DNA of 6,654 bases from Verrucomicrobiota bacterium (GCA_003219395.1 QHOR01000057.1:1-6654); one strand, 5' to 3'. Shown: positions 1 to 6,654, numbered from the stretch's first letter. Notes: generated by a model from the letters alone, not told the origin. Made by a program: numbers and translations.

Positions 1-1
1 G

Positions 2-757
2 GCTCAGTTTCTTCCCGCTACAAAGGGTGGAGACAGACAGGACCGCCGTGATCTTTTACTCGAGCTCCGTGGCAACGGATTTGATGTCGTACAAACCCGG
101 GCCGAGCTGGACGCAATTCCCGCGTGGCGTCGTCCGAAACTGATCGGCGCTTTTAGTAAAGAAGATCTCGCGTTCGTAAACCAGGTCGAAGAAAGAAGTC
201 AGCAGCCGAGCCTTTCGGACATGGTGCGGCGAGCAATTCAATTGCTCCAGTACAATGTTGGGGGCTACTTGCTGGTGGTTGATGCAGGGCTAATGCGAAA
301 AGCAGCGCAGGAAAACAACGGAGAGAGGACTTTGGGGCAAACGGTCGAACTGGATCGTGCAGTTGGCGTCGCGCGAAGTTACGGCGGAGAAAAATCCACG
401 ATTGTGGTCTGCGGCGATGTAGCGATCGGCGGATTAAGCCTGAATGGATTTCCCTTTCGTAAAGACAGCGGCATTGCTCTGTTAGGTTTTAATTCTGCCG
501 GCCAGCCTTGGATCACGTGGGCCACCGGTCCGAACGGCGACAAATCGTACGGAGCAGCGAAAATACCAGGTAAACAGGATGAAGATCAGAGCAAACAACC
601 GCAGACGGAACAGTCTGAGCCGGCGGCGGTTTACACCAAATCTGCCTTGGTCACTGTTGAAGACGTCGTTGCGTTTGGCAATGGTCCTGGAACAGATGCT
701 TTAGGAGGAGTAGTAGACAGCACGAAGGTGTTCGAAATTCTGCGCGACGAACTCTGA
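2..757 (+). CDS. Alkaline-phosphatase-superfamily protein, C-terminal part, degenerate metal site (5' partial)
   Basis: The reading frame is open from base 2 to the TGA at 755-757, giving 251 residues; the true start is left of the window. The order of elements matches the C-terminal half of PhoA-type alkaline phosphatases: a KLIGAF strand, a QPSLSDM helix start, the strand YLLVVDAG, an AAQENN segment, an ELDRAV helix, the strand IVVCGDVAIGGL, and a GPGTDALGGVVD-type C-terminal segment. Hand alignment to E. coli PhoA suggests E322 is Asp (visible residue 94), D327 is Arg (99), H331 is Gln (103), H370 is Val (140) and H412 is probably Val (217). Only D369 (139) is kept. It is therefore probably not a classical two-zinc phosphatase in this form. 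The nucleophile region is not visible. A Gln/Glu/Asp-rich insertion (visible residues about 190-209) precedes the last segment. Fold assignment is fairly secure; activity and substrate are unknown. It converges on the next gene. Confidence 0.8.
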   Translation, partial: AQFLPATKGGDRQDRRDLLLELRGNGFDVVQTRAELDAIPAWRRPKLIGAFSKEDLAFVNQVEERSQQPSLSDMVRRAIQLLQYNVGGYLLVVDAGLMRKAAQENNGERTLGQTVELDRAVGVARSYGGEKSTIVVCGDVAIGGLSLNGFPFRKDSGIALLGFNSAGQPWITWATGPNGDKSYGAAKIPGKQDEDQSKQPQTEQSEPAAVYTKSALVTVEDVVAFGNGPGTDALGGVVDSTKVFEILRDEL

Positions 758-868
758 TGCCTTCGCGTGCAAACTGTAAATCGCTGAACCGTTAAATCGT
801 GACACGAGTGATCATCCGTTTTAACACGTAACGAATCACTAGTCAGCGCAGGCTTACCTGTACCGCCA
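758..868. other. Convergent intergenic gap, no clear terminator
   Basis: This 111-bp gap separates two convergent stop codons. I see no GC-rich stem followed by a T-run on either strand. It does hold an 11-base palindrome, TCGTGACACGA, at 797-807, and the weak inverted pairs GTTAAA (791-796)/TTTAAC (820-825) and AGTGAT (807-812)/ATCACT (835-840). None is convincing as an intrinsic terminator. Confidence 0.4.
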
Positions 869-2935
869 TTATTTCGCCGTTTCACGATAAGGCAACCCCA
901 ACTCATAGAGCGCGATCTGTTGTTGAAGCTCACCAGCTAACGACTCATCTCCTTGGCTCCGCGCCAGCTGCATGGAAGTGCGGGCGCTTTCACTCGCTTT
1001 TCCAAATTGGCCAGCCTCGGCGTACGCCGCCGCCAGCGTGCGCAGCACGAGCGCATTACTGCCTCCTGAGATTTCGTCAGCTTGTCGCGCAAGCTGAATC
1101 GCCCTTACTCCATTTCGCAATGAGCCGTTAGAAGCTGTGGCCAATAACCAAGCCAGATTATTTAACGCGGAAACGGATTGAGGAGAAATTTCTAACGCCT
1201 TTTCATAATGTTTGATGGCTTCGGCCGATTGACCTTTTTCATCAAGAGCGATGGCGAGGATCGTTTGGCAATCTGCATTGTTAGGCTGGATCAACACGGC
1301 GGCCCGAGAATGCTCGATCGCAGCGTCCAGCTTTCCTTTCTCAAGCAGAGCATGGCCAAGTCCGTAACGGGCAAGAAAATAATCGGGACGTATTGCAACC
1401 GCTTTTTCGTAGTGACTGATCGCATCGTCGATTTGTCTCTTTTGGACAAGAGCATTCGCCAAGGCCACTTGAGCATCCGGATCGTTTGGCTGCATTCTGG
1501 CCGCCTTGTCGCAATAGAAGATCGCCTCGTCCACCTGGCCTTTGCCCAGAAGAGCCGTGCCAAGATTGTAATCGGCATCCCAAAAGTTGGGCTCCATTTG
1601 CAACGTCGTCCGATAATGCGCAATTGCATCGTCAAGCTGGCCTTTTTCAAACAGGACCATGCCCAAATTGTTGTGAGCCATCCAGCAACCCGGATTTCTG
1701 GACAGCGTCGTGCGCCAGAGCGTTTCGACGTTGCTATACATTGCCGCCTGTCGCCACGTCAGACCGGCCAGAAGCGCCAGGAGGCAGAGCGCCGCGCCAA
1801 AGATTAACGCGCCACTGTTTTTAGAGAAATCACGCAACCTGACGAGACCGGCAGATGCCAGGGCGATCGGACCGATGCAGGCCAGGTATTGGTAATGATC
1901 GGCTACGAACGTGTAGCGGAATGTATAAAGCATAACGAAGCCCAGCACCGGGCTCAAGGTGGCAACAAAAAATCCCGCTGCGACCTCGACACTGCGCCCT
2001 ACATATGGACGAAGAAGGTAGATTGCCACGCAGACGATCACTCCTGCCGCCAGCCACGCGTAGTTGAGCAGATGCGTCGGCGCAATATCCCATCGCGGAT
2101 AAATAAATGTGAGATTGGATGGCCAGGTCAGTTTACTTAGATAAAACCAAATGGCGCGGCTTGCGACGAGAACACGTTCCATCGGGCTTAGGAACGTAAA
2201 AACAGCCCGACTGGTGCCCTGATGGTAGCGCTCCCACCACATCGCCAACACGCCCATCGCGATGCCAAGAACAAAGAAAGGAACGATGTGGAAAATTCGT
2301 TTCCGACTGATGGGCTTGTTTTGTAACCACAAAATCAAGAACAAGGCCGCAGGCAACGTACAGGCCGTAGTTTTGGACGAAAGCGCAAGTAGATAAAGGA
2401 TCAGCGCAAGGCCATAAAACAGCCAGATCCGCTTGGTTCTTTCATCAACAAACGCAATCCACGCGAGTAGGCTGAGCAAAAAGAAGAAGCCCATCAGTAC
2501 ATTTTTGCGTTCGGTGATCCAGGCGACCGATTCGACCTGCACAGGATGCAGCGCGAAAATTGCTCCAGCCAGCCATGCTCCCGGGATCTTTAATCGCGCC
2601 AGCACCAACCAGACCAGCAGAGCGTTGGTAATGTGCAGCAGTAGATTCACCCAATGGTATCCAGTTGGATCGAGACCCCAAATGGTGTGCTCGACTCGAA
2701 AAGTTGTGTAAACCAACGGGAAATATTGCGAAGGCGAATCGAGTGAAAACCAGATTCGCCGCAGACCATCTGGCGCCGTTAGCAGCTCATTATTGGTGAT
2801 GTAAACATCATCGTCCCAAAGAAAACCTCCGCTCCAGGCCGGCCGGTACGCAAATATCGTTACAGCTGTCAACACAAGAGCAAAAATGAATGCGCGACGC
2901 CGAAAAGAAAAAAAAGGTTCGACGATTTGATGCAT
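869..2935 (-). CDS. Polytopic GT-C/TMTC-like membrane protein with C-terminal TPR array
   Basis: Complete gene of 688 residues. The ATG at 2935-2933 is the only plausible start: an in-frame TAA lies at 2951-2953, and the next Met is residue 149. Residues about 15-395 form roughly ten or more membrane helices. An acidic DDD (41-43) follows the first helix, where GT-C enzymes carry their catalytic acid. HPVQVESVAW (130-139) with ERKNVL (142-147) resembles the HP..TEAV..RADVL motif of eukaryotic TMTC O-mannosyltransferases; SSKTTACTLP (186-195) and ADHYQYL (345-351) are further family marks. Residues 418-587 are five gapless 34-residue TPRs, followed by a degenerate repeat and a final TPR-like pair of helices to about 660. 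Inferred role: transfer of a sugar from a lipid carrier on the outer face of the cytoplasmic membrane, with the TPRs binding a partner. It is paralogous to the gene at 4784. No Shine-Dalgarno sequence is evident. Enzyme activity is unproven. Confidence 0.88.
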   Translation of the reverse strand: MHQIVEPFFSFRRRAFIFALVLTAVTIFAYRPAWSGGFLWDDDVYITNNELLTAPDGLRRIWFSLDSPSQYFPLVYTTFRVEHTIWGLDPTGYHWVNLLLHITNALLVWLVLARLKIPGAWLAGAIFALHPVQVESVAWITERKNVLMGFFFLLSLLAWIAFVDERTKRIWLFYGLALILYLLALSSKTTACTLPAALFLILWLQNKPISRKRIFHIVPFFVLGIAMGVLAMWWERYHQGTSRAVFTFLSPMERVLVASRAIWFYLSKLTWPSNLTFIYPRWDIAPTHLLNYAWLAAGVIVCVAIYLLRPYVGRSVEVAAGFFVATLSPVLGFVMLYTFRYTFVADHYQYLACIGPIALASAGLVRLRDFSKNSGALIFGAALCLLALLAGLTWRQAAMYSNVETLWRTTLSRNPGCWMAHNNLGMVLFEKGQLDDAIAHYRTTLQMEPNFWDADYNLGTALLGKGQVDEAIFYCDKAARMQPNDPDAQVALANALVQKRQIDDAISHYEKAVAIRPDYFLARYGLGHALLEKGKLDAAIEHSRAAVLIQPNNADCQTILAIALDEKGQSAEAIKHYEKALEISPQSVSALNNLAWLLATASNGSLRNGVRAIQLARQADEISGGSNALVLRTLAAAYAEAGQFGKASESARTSMQLARSQGDESLAGELQQQIALYELGLPYRETAK
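881..1174 (-). other. Conserved C-terminal module after the TPRs (residues 588-685)
   Basis: This segment encodes a NLAW...AT start, then SLRNG, an ISGGS turn, RTLAAAYAEAG and a SQGD...LAGELQQQIALY tail. It aligns without gaps to residues 520-617 of the paralogue at 4784, with about 50 identities in 98 by hand count. It reads as a TPR lengthened by five residues (ATASNGSLRNG region), one further TPR and a capping helix. Confidence 0.75.
1175..1684 (-). repeat. Five tandem 102-bp TPR-coding units
   Basis: Residues 418-587 divide into five consecutive 34-residue units with no insertion: 418-451, 452-485, 486-519, 520-553 and 554-587. Each shows the TPR pattern, with small residues at positions 8 and 20, a KGQ/KRQ/KGK turn, an AI pair and a Pro near the end (EPN, QPN, RPD, QPN, SPQ). 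The units have diverged at DNA level, so this is a protein repeat array rather than a recent tandem duplication. Confidence 0.9.
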
Positions 2936-3088
2936 AAAGTCGGGGCGAAGTTACGCGGGTTGACGGAAAATCGCCTTCTCCCGCTTCGCAGTCTTATGGA
3001 AAGGGAAACATTCCAGGGGTGTTAGAAGCGGGCGAATTTCAAATACCCGAGTTGCAACGTCCAGTTTCTCGCCGAAATAGCAGCTTTT
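2936..3088. promoter_or_regulatory. Divergent intergenic region, presumed to carry promoters for both flanking genes
   Basis: This 153-bp region lies between two divergent start codons, so it must hold transcription signals for both unless they sit inside genes. I cannot assign promoters confidently. A TTGACG at 2960-2965 (plus) and a TTGAAA on the minus strand (3042-3037) look like -35 boxes, but no good -10 follows at usual spacing. An 8-bp inverted repeat, CCCGCTTC (2980-2987)/GAAGCGGG (3025-3032), and a direct repeat GGGCGAA (2943-2949 and 3030-3036) are present. Neither start has a Shine-Dalgarno sequence. Confidence 0.4.
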
Positions 3089-4702
3089 GTGACTCATAAG
3101 ATTGACGGTAACCGCAAGGCGCTGGGCGCTGGATGGTGGGTTCTGGCCGTAATCGTTTTTGGTGTCGTCGTTACCATCAGGATTCGATTACTTGGAATTC
3201 CGCTCGAGCGCGATGAAGGCGAGTACGCCTATGCCGGCCAACTCATTTTGCAAGGTATTCCACCATACACACTCGCCTACAACATGAAGTTTCCAGGTAC
3301 TTATGCAGCTTACGCCGGAATCATGTCGATCTTTGGGCAATCAATAACCGGAATTCATTTGGGACTGCTTCTCGTGAACGCAGCTACAGTCTTTTTGATC
3401 TTTTTGCTGGGGCGCCAACTCGCGAATCCGGTGGTGGGACTTGCCGCGGGACTGAGCTATGCCGTGCTCTCTGTCAGTCCTTCGGTGCTCGGATTTGCCG
3501 GCCACGCTACACATTTTGTGTTGCTCCCGACGCTCGCGGGAACATTGCTTCTGCTCAAAACCAGAGACCACGAAGGTTTTGGGTTGTTATTCGCAAGCGG
3601 GCTGCTCTTCGGTCTTGGCGTGCTCATGAAGCAGCCGGCGGTTTTCTTCGCGCTGTTCGGAGCGATTTATCTTGTCTCTAATAATTTTCGTCGCCGATTC
3701 CGACTTCAAAGAATCCTCCTGCGAACTCTGATGTTTAGTGCGGGCGTAATTGTTCCCTTAGCAATTACTTGCCTCATTCTCTGGCGCATCGGTGTGTTCC
3801 ACACATTCTGGTTTTGGACCATCGATTACGCGCGTCAGTACGGGAGTCTCATTCCTTTCACTCAAGCGCCGCAGTTTTTGGTGTACAGCGCAAAGGAAGT
3901 GCTGGTTGCCGGCTGGCCGATCTGGACACTGGCTGCAATCGGACTCATTGCGGGTTTGTGGCAGCAACGAACACGTCCAATCGCAGTTTTTCTGCTGATC
4001 TTCCTACTCTTCTCCTCCCTGGCATTGTGCCCGGGATTCTATTTTCGACTGCACTATTTCGTCCTGGTCCTTCCAGCTGTTTCGCTGCTCGCGGGCATTG
4101 GCATCAGCAGATTGTCGGACCTCAGTGTCAATCGAGCGATCGTAGTTCGATTTGTCCCGATCTTGATTCTGGGGTTTGCTCTTGCTTGGCCGATTCTCGC
4201 AGAAAGAAAATTCTTTTTTGAAGCCTCTCCGACCGATGCTTCTCGAATAATCTATCCGGAGAGTCCCTTCGCGGAGTCCATCAGAATTGCCGAATATCTC
4301 AGGCAACATACTACTCGAAATGACACAATCGCGGTACTCGGTTCCGAGCCGCAGATTTATTTTTATGCCGGTCGGCATTCCGCAACCGGCTACATCTATG
4401 CCTACGGCTTGATGGAGCCCCAGAAGTATGCCGGCCAAATGCAGCAAGAAATGATTCGTGACATCGAGCGAGCCCATCCCAAATTCCTTATCTTTGTCGT
4501 GATGCCAGATTCCTGGCTACAACGACCGGAATCCGAGCGGTTGATTTTCACCTGGGCTAATGAATACACGGCGCAAAACTATATTGTAGCAGGTTTCGTG
4601 AACATGGTGGCACCAGACAAGACAGATTATTATTTTGGCGACATACCACAATCAGTGCCACAACTGGGAAAATACATTTTGATCTACCAGAGGAAATCCT
4701 AA
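3089..4702 (+). CDS. Family-39-like (PMT_2/ArnT type) membrane glycosyltransferase
   Basis: Complete gene of 537 residues with a GTG start. An in-frame TAG lies at 3023-3025 and no other usual start codon falls between it and the GTG; the next Met (residue 66) is after the catalytic motif. After a first helix (about 14-33) comes ERDEGEYAYAG (40-50), the typical GT-C acidic motif on the first outer loop, followed by KFPG (67-70). About ten more helices run to residue 371, including GFYFRLHYFVLVLPA (316-330), a usual PMT_2 signature before the last helices. Residues about 375-537 form a soluble, probably periplasmic domain with LRQHT, a VLGSEPQIYFYAGR segment (417-429) and a hydrophobic strand FLIFVV. 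Expected role: transfer of a sugar from polyprenyl phosphate to an unknown acceptor. No arn neighbours are present, so an ArnT function is not implied. The stop lies 81 bp before the next gene on the same strand, so co-transcription is likely. Confidence 0.9.
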   Translation: MTHKIDGNRKALGAGWWVLAVIVFGVVVTIRIRLLGIPLERDEGEYAYAGQLILQGIPPYTLAYNMKFPGTYAAYAGIMSIFGQSITGIHLGLLLVNAATVFLIFLLGRQLANPVVGLAAGLSYAVLSVSPSVLGFAGHATHFVLLPTLAGTLLLLKTRDHEGFGLLFASGLLFGLGVLMKQPAVFFALFGAIYLVSNNFRRRFRLQRILLRTLMFSAGVIVPLAITCLILWRIGVFHTFWFWTIDYARQYGSLIPFTQAPQFLVYSAKEVLVAGWPIWTLAAIGLIAGLWQQRTRPIAVFLLIFLLFSSLALCPGFYFRLHYFVLVLPAVSLLAGIGISRLSDLSVNRAIVVRFVPILILGFALAWPILAERKFFFEASPTDASRIIYPESPFAESIRIAEYLRQHTTRNDTIAVLGSEPQIYFYAGRHSATGYIYAYGLMEPQKYAGQMQQEMIRDIERAHPKFLIFVVMPDSWLQRPESERLIFTWANEYTAQNYIVAGFVNMVAPDKTDYYFGDIPQSVPQLGKYILIYQRKS

Positions 4703-4783
4703 CGGGATGACGAAGCCGGAGTGCCCCCTATTTTATTTGGGTCTCATCGTTCTTTTCTGATCGGTGTTCATCGGTCCCTGAAG
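4703..4783 (+). other. Short intergenic gap between co-oriented genes
   Basis: The gap has no clear terminator, which fits a two-gene transcript. The downstream gene is in the same frame as the upstream one and the 27 codons between contain no stop. An in-frame GTG at 4721 is an alternative start that would add 21 residues. The repeat ATCGGT occurs at 4760 and 4770. No strong Shine-Dalgarno sequence precedes the ATG at 4784 (only GAAG directly adjacent). Confidence 0.5.
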
Positions 4784-6654
4784 ATGAAGACAACACTGAA
4801 CCGCTGCTGGCTAATTGTCGGAATCTGCCTTTCCCTCGTTGTGCTTGTCTGGCTGGTTTTTGGCCAAACACTCTGGTACGACTTCATCAACTACGATGAT
4901 CCGCGTTATGTCTACGAAAACACGGCAATAACCAGCGGTCTAAGCATCAGCGGTATTGCGTGGGCGTTCACTCATATTCATTCCATGAACTGGCATCCGC
5001 TGACGACTATTTCGCACATGCTCGACTGCCAGCTATACGGGTTAAATGCAGGATGGCATCATTTTACGAATGTCTTTCTCCATACGATCGCGGCGGTGCT
5101 GCTGTTTCTTGCGCTGCAACAGATGACTGGAGCGGTTTGGCGAAGCGCGTTTGTGGCGGCGGTGTTCGCAATTCATCCTTTACGTGTCGAATCGGTGGCC
5201 TGGATAGCAGAACGAAAGGATGTGCTGAGCGGTGTCTGTTTCATGCTTACACTGCTAGCCTATATCTACTACACGCGCGCGCCGTCATTGGGCCGTTACC
5301 TTACGCTGACACTCGTTTTTGTATTAGGTCTTATGTCAAAACCGATGCTGGTCACCCTGCCATTGGTACTATTGATTCTGGACTATTGGCCACTCCGTAG
5401 ACTCGGCGGAAGCGCATCAGACATAGCACATCAGTCATTAATGCGGGTTCTGGAAAAGATTCCGCTAATAGCTTTTTCCGCCGCTTCAAGCTTCGTCACT
5501 TTGTTAGCTCAAAAAGGCGCGGTCGGTTGGACAGAGCAGTTGCCTGTAGCGGTTCGGATCAATAATGCAGCGGTAAGCTACGTCATGTATGTCTGGCAGA
5601 TGTTGTGGCCAGTGCGGCTTGCTGTGTTCTATCCGCATCCAGAGCACCGGCTGTCGCTTGCTACGATTATCTTTTGTCTCCTCCTTCTGATATCGATAAC
5701 CGCTGTAGCTATCGCTCTGCGAAAACAACGGCCTTACCTCATAACGGGTTGGTTATGGTACCTAGGCATGCTCGTACCCGTGATCGGATTGGTCCAAGTC
5801 GGCTGGCAGGGCCGGGCGGATCGATATACATACTTACCGCAGATTGGCCTATACATCGCAATTACATGGGCTGTGGCAGATATGACGGGTTTATGGCGCC
5901 GTCAACGAGCGATTTTGAGCGCTGCTGCGATACTTGTCATCGGCGCTTTCACCTCGTGCGCATGGGTTCAGACCTCGTATTGGCGTGATAGCGAAACATT
6001 GTTCAGACATGCGCTTGCTGTAACCCAAAACAATGATGTTGCTGAAAATAACCTCGGCATCGTCTTTTTGCGGCAGGGTAAGGTGGATGAAGCTATTTCG
6101 CTTCTGCAAGCGGCCGTGGATCTTCGGCCAGACAATAGCCCCGCCCATGAAAATTTAGCAAAGGCTCTTCTCCAAAAAGGTCAAGTGGCCGATGCGTTGA
6201 TTCACTATCGTAAATTACTTCAGCTACAACCAGATAACATAGAGGTCCATAACATTGTTGGCACGGTTCTTACCCAGCAAAATCGTGTTGCTGAAGGTGT
6301 CGAAGAATGGGAGAAGGTGTTGGCGATCCAACCAGAGAACGGGAACGCGATGAGCAACCTTGCCTGGGTATTCGCAACCTGCCCAGACGCGTCTCTTCGA
6401 GATGGACCAAAAGCGGTTCGACTCGCGGAGCAAGCCTTACGTCTCTCCGGAGGCAGAATCCCGATACTTTTCCGGACGTTGGCAGCGGCTTATGCTGAAA
6501 GCGGCGACTTTTCGAAGGCGATTCAGACCGCGCAGCAGGGGATGGAACTGGCGAATAGCCAGGGAAACCCAGGATTGGCTACGGAACTGCAGGGCAACAT
6601 TGCACTCTACCAGCAACAACAGCCGTTGCGAGATCCTAGTTTAACAAATGGCAA
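4784..6654 (+). CDS. Polytopic GT-C/TMTC-like membrane protein with TPR tail (3' partial)
   Basis: The frame is open from the ATG at 4784 to the right edge: 623 codons plus two bases, with no stop seen. The start was chosen because it directly precedes the first membrane helix (about 8-27). The layout parallels the gene at 869-2935: NYDD (36-39) after the first helix, HPLRVESVAW (131-140) with ERKDVL (143-148), MSKPMLVTLP (184-193), ADRYTYLP (345-352), WRDSETLF (400-407), then TPRs from residue 418. About eleven helices span residues 8-394. Three canonical TPRs (418-519) are followed by the shared C-terminal module (520-617). Since the paralogue stops three residues after this module, the stop is probably only a few codons past the window. 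Inferred role: membrane sugar transferase using a lipid-linked donor, with TPR-mediated partner or acceptor binding. It retains Asp in ERKDVL, as in TMTC proteins, where the paralogue has Asn. Substrate unknown. Confidence 0.88.
   Translation, partial: MKTTLNRCWLIVGICLSLVVLVWLVFGQTLWYDFINYDDPRYVYENTAITSGLSISGIAWAFTHIHSMNWHPLTTISHMLDCQLYGLNAGWHHFTNVFLHTIAAVLLFLALQQMTGAVWRSAFVAAVFAIHPLRVESVAWIAERKDVLSGVCFMLTLLAYIYYTRAPSLGRYLTLTLVFVLGLMSKPMLVTLPLVLLILDYWPLRRLGGSASDIAHQSLMRVLEKIPLIAFSAASSFVTLLAQKGAVGWTEQLPVAVRINNAAVSYVMYVWQMLWPVRLAVFYPHPEHRLSLATIIFCLLLLISITAVAIALRKQRPYLITGWLWYLGMLVPVIGLVQVGWQGRADRYTYLPQIGLYIAITWAVADMTGLWRRQRAILSAAAILVIGAFTSCAWVQTSYWRDSETLFRHALAVTQNNDVAENNLGIVFLRQGKVDEAISLLQAAVDLRPDNSPAHENLAKALLQKGQVADALIHYRKLLQLQPDNIEVHNIVGTVLTQQNRVAEGVEEWEKVLAIQPENGNAMSNLAWVFATCPDASLRDGPKAVRLAEQALRLSGGRIPILFRTLAAAYAESGDFSKAIQTAQQGMELANSQGNPGLATELQGNIALYQQQQPLRDPSLTNG
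6035..6340 (+). repeat. Three tandem 102-bp TPR-coding units
   Basis: Residues 418-451, 452-485 and 486-519 are three gapless 34-residue TPRs, each ending in a Pro-containing turn (RPDN, QPDN, QPEN). The array begins at the same residue number as in the paralogue but is exactly two repeats shorter. Confidence 0.87.
6341..6634 (+). other. Conserved C-terminal module after the TPRs (residues 520-617)
   Basis: This segment encodes NLAWVFAT, SLRDG, LSGGR, FRTLAAAYAESG and SQGN...LATELQGNIALY. It aligns gap-free with residues 588-685 of the minus-strand paralogue and is the best conserved stretch between the two proteins. Confidence 0.75.

Noticed and set aside
631..933. Minus-strand open frame across the convergent gap
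   Set aside because: It overlaps the 3' ends of both well-supported genes, and its translation is Arg/Ser/Thr-rich without recognisable motifs.
1208..1807. 199-codon open frame on the plus strand opposite the TPR region
   Set aside because: It lies entirely antisense to the TPR-coding part of the minus-strand gene; its length follows from the 102-bp periodic coding sequence. Its translation shows no recognisable domain.
2996..3025. Nine-codon open frame (ATG to TAG) as a possible leader peptide before the glycosyltransferase gene
   Set aside because: It has no ribosome binding site, no regulatory codon run and no attenuator-like hairpins; short frames like this are expected by chance.
4004..4477. 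157-codon minus-strand open frame inside the family-39-like glycosyltransferase gene
   Set aside because: It is fully antisense to a well-supported gene and its translation has no membrane or domain features.
4724..4743. CCC...GGG pair around an A/T-rich stretch as a possible terminator
   Set aside because: The stem is only about three base pairs and the T-rich part is in the loop, not after the stem.
4707..4760. 17-codon open frame in the gap before the second TPR gene
   Set aside because: It has no ribosome binding site and a hydrophobic but unremarkable translation; it overlaps a stretch better explained as spacer or an extended N-terminus.
4960..5400. 146-codon plus-strand open frame inside the second TPR protein gene
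   Set aside because: It is a shifted frame within the continuous 4784-6654 coding frame, which carries the homology to the paralogue.

Overview
The window looks like ordinary chromosome from a Gram-negative, environmental bacterium. Base composition is moderate, there is no mobile element, RNA gene or CRISPR array, and genes are separated by short gaps. The gene types (multi-membrane GT-C-like proteins ending in TPRs, an ArnT/PMT-type glycosyltransferase, and an unusual alkaline-phosphatase-fold protein) recall Verrucomicrobiota or the related PVC group. That placement is a weak inference from protein style, not from a marker gene.

Layout. (1) Positions 2-757, plus strand: the C-terminal 251 residues of an alkaline-phosphatase-superfamily protein whose start lies left of the window. 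The fold is recognisable but almost all metal-ligand positions in this half are substituted. (2) Positions 869-2935, minus strand, convergent with the first gene: a complete 688-residue membrane protein with a GT-C/TMTC-like N-terminal half and a C-terminal TPR array. (3) A 153-bp divergent intergenic region. (4) Positions 3089-4702, plus strand: a complete 537-residue family-39-like (PMT_2/ArnT type) glycosyltransferase with a GTG start. (5) Positions 4784-6654, plus strand: a second GT-C/TPR membrane protein, a clear paralogue of (2), open to the right edge and probably only a few codons short of its stop.

The most informative pattern is that two paralogous TPR-tailed GT-C proteins flank a third GT-C-type enzyme in opposite orientations. 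Their TPR arrays both begin at residue 418, but one has five 34-residue repeats and the other three, so they differ by exactly two repeats. Both end in the same 98-residue module, about half identical by hand count. The likely theme is lipid-linked sugar transfer at the cytoplasmic membrane, onto protein, lipid or a surface polymer; substrates cannot be read from the sequence. Whether the phosphatase-like protein belongs with this cluster is unknown, since it is convergent with it.
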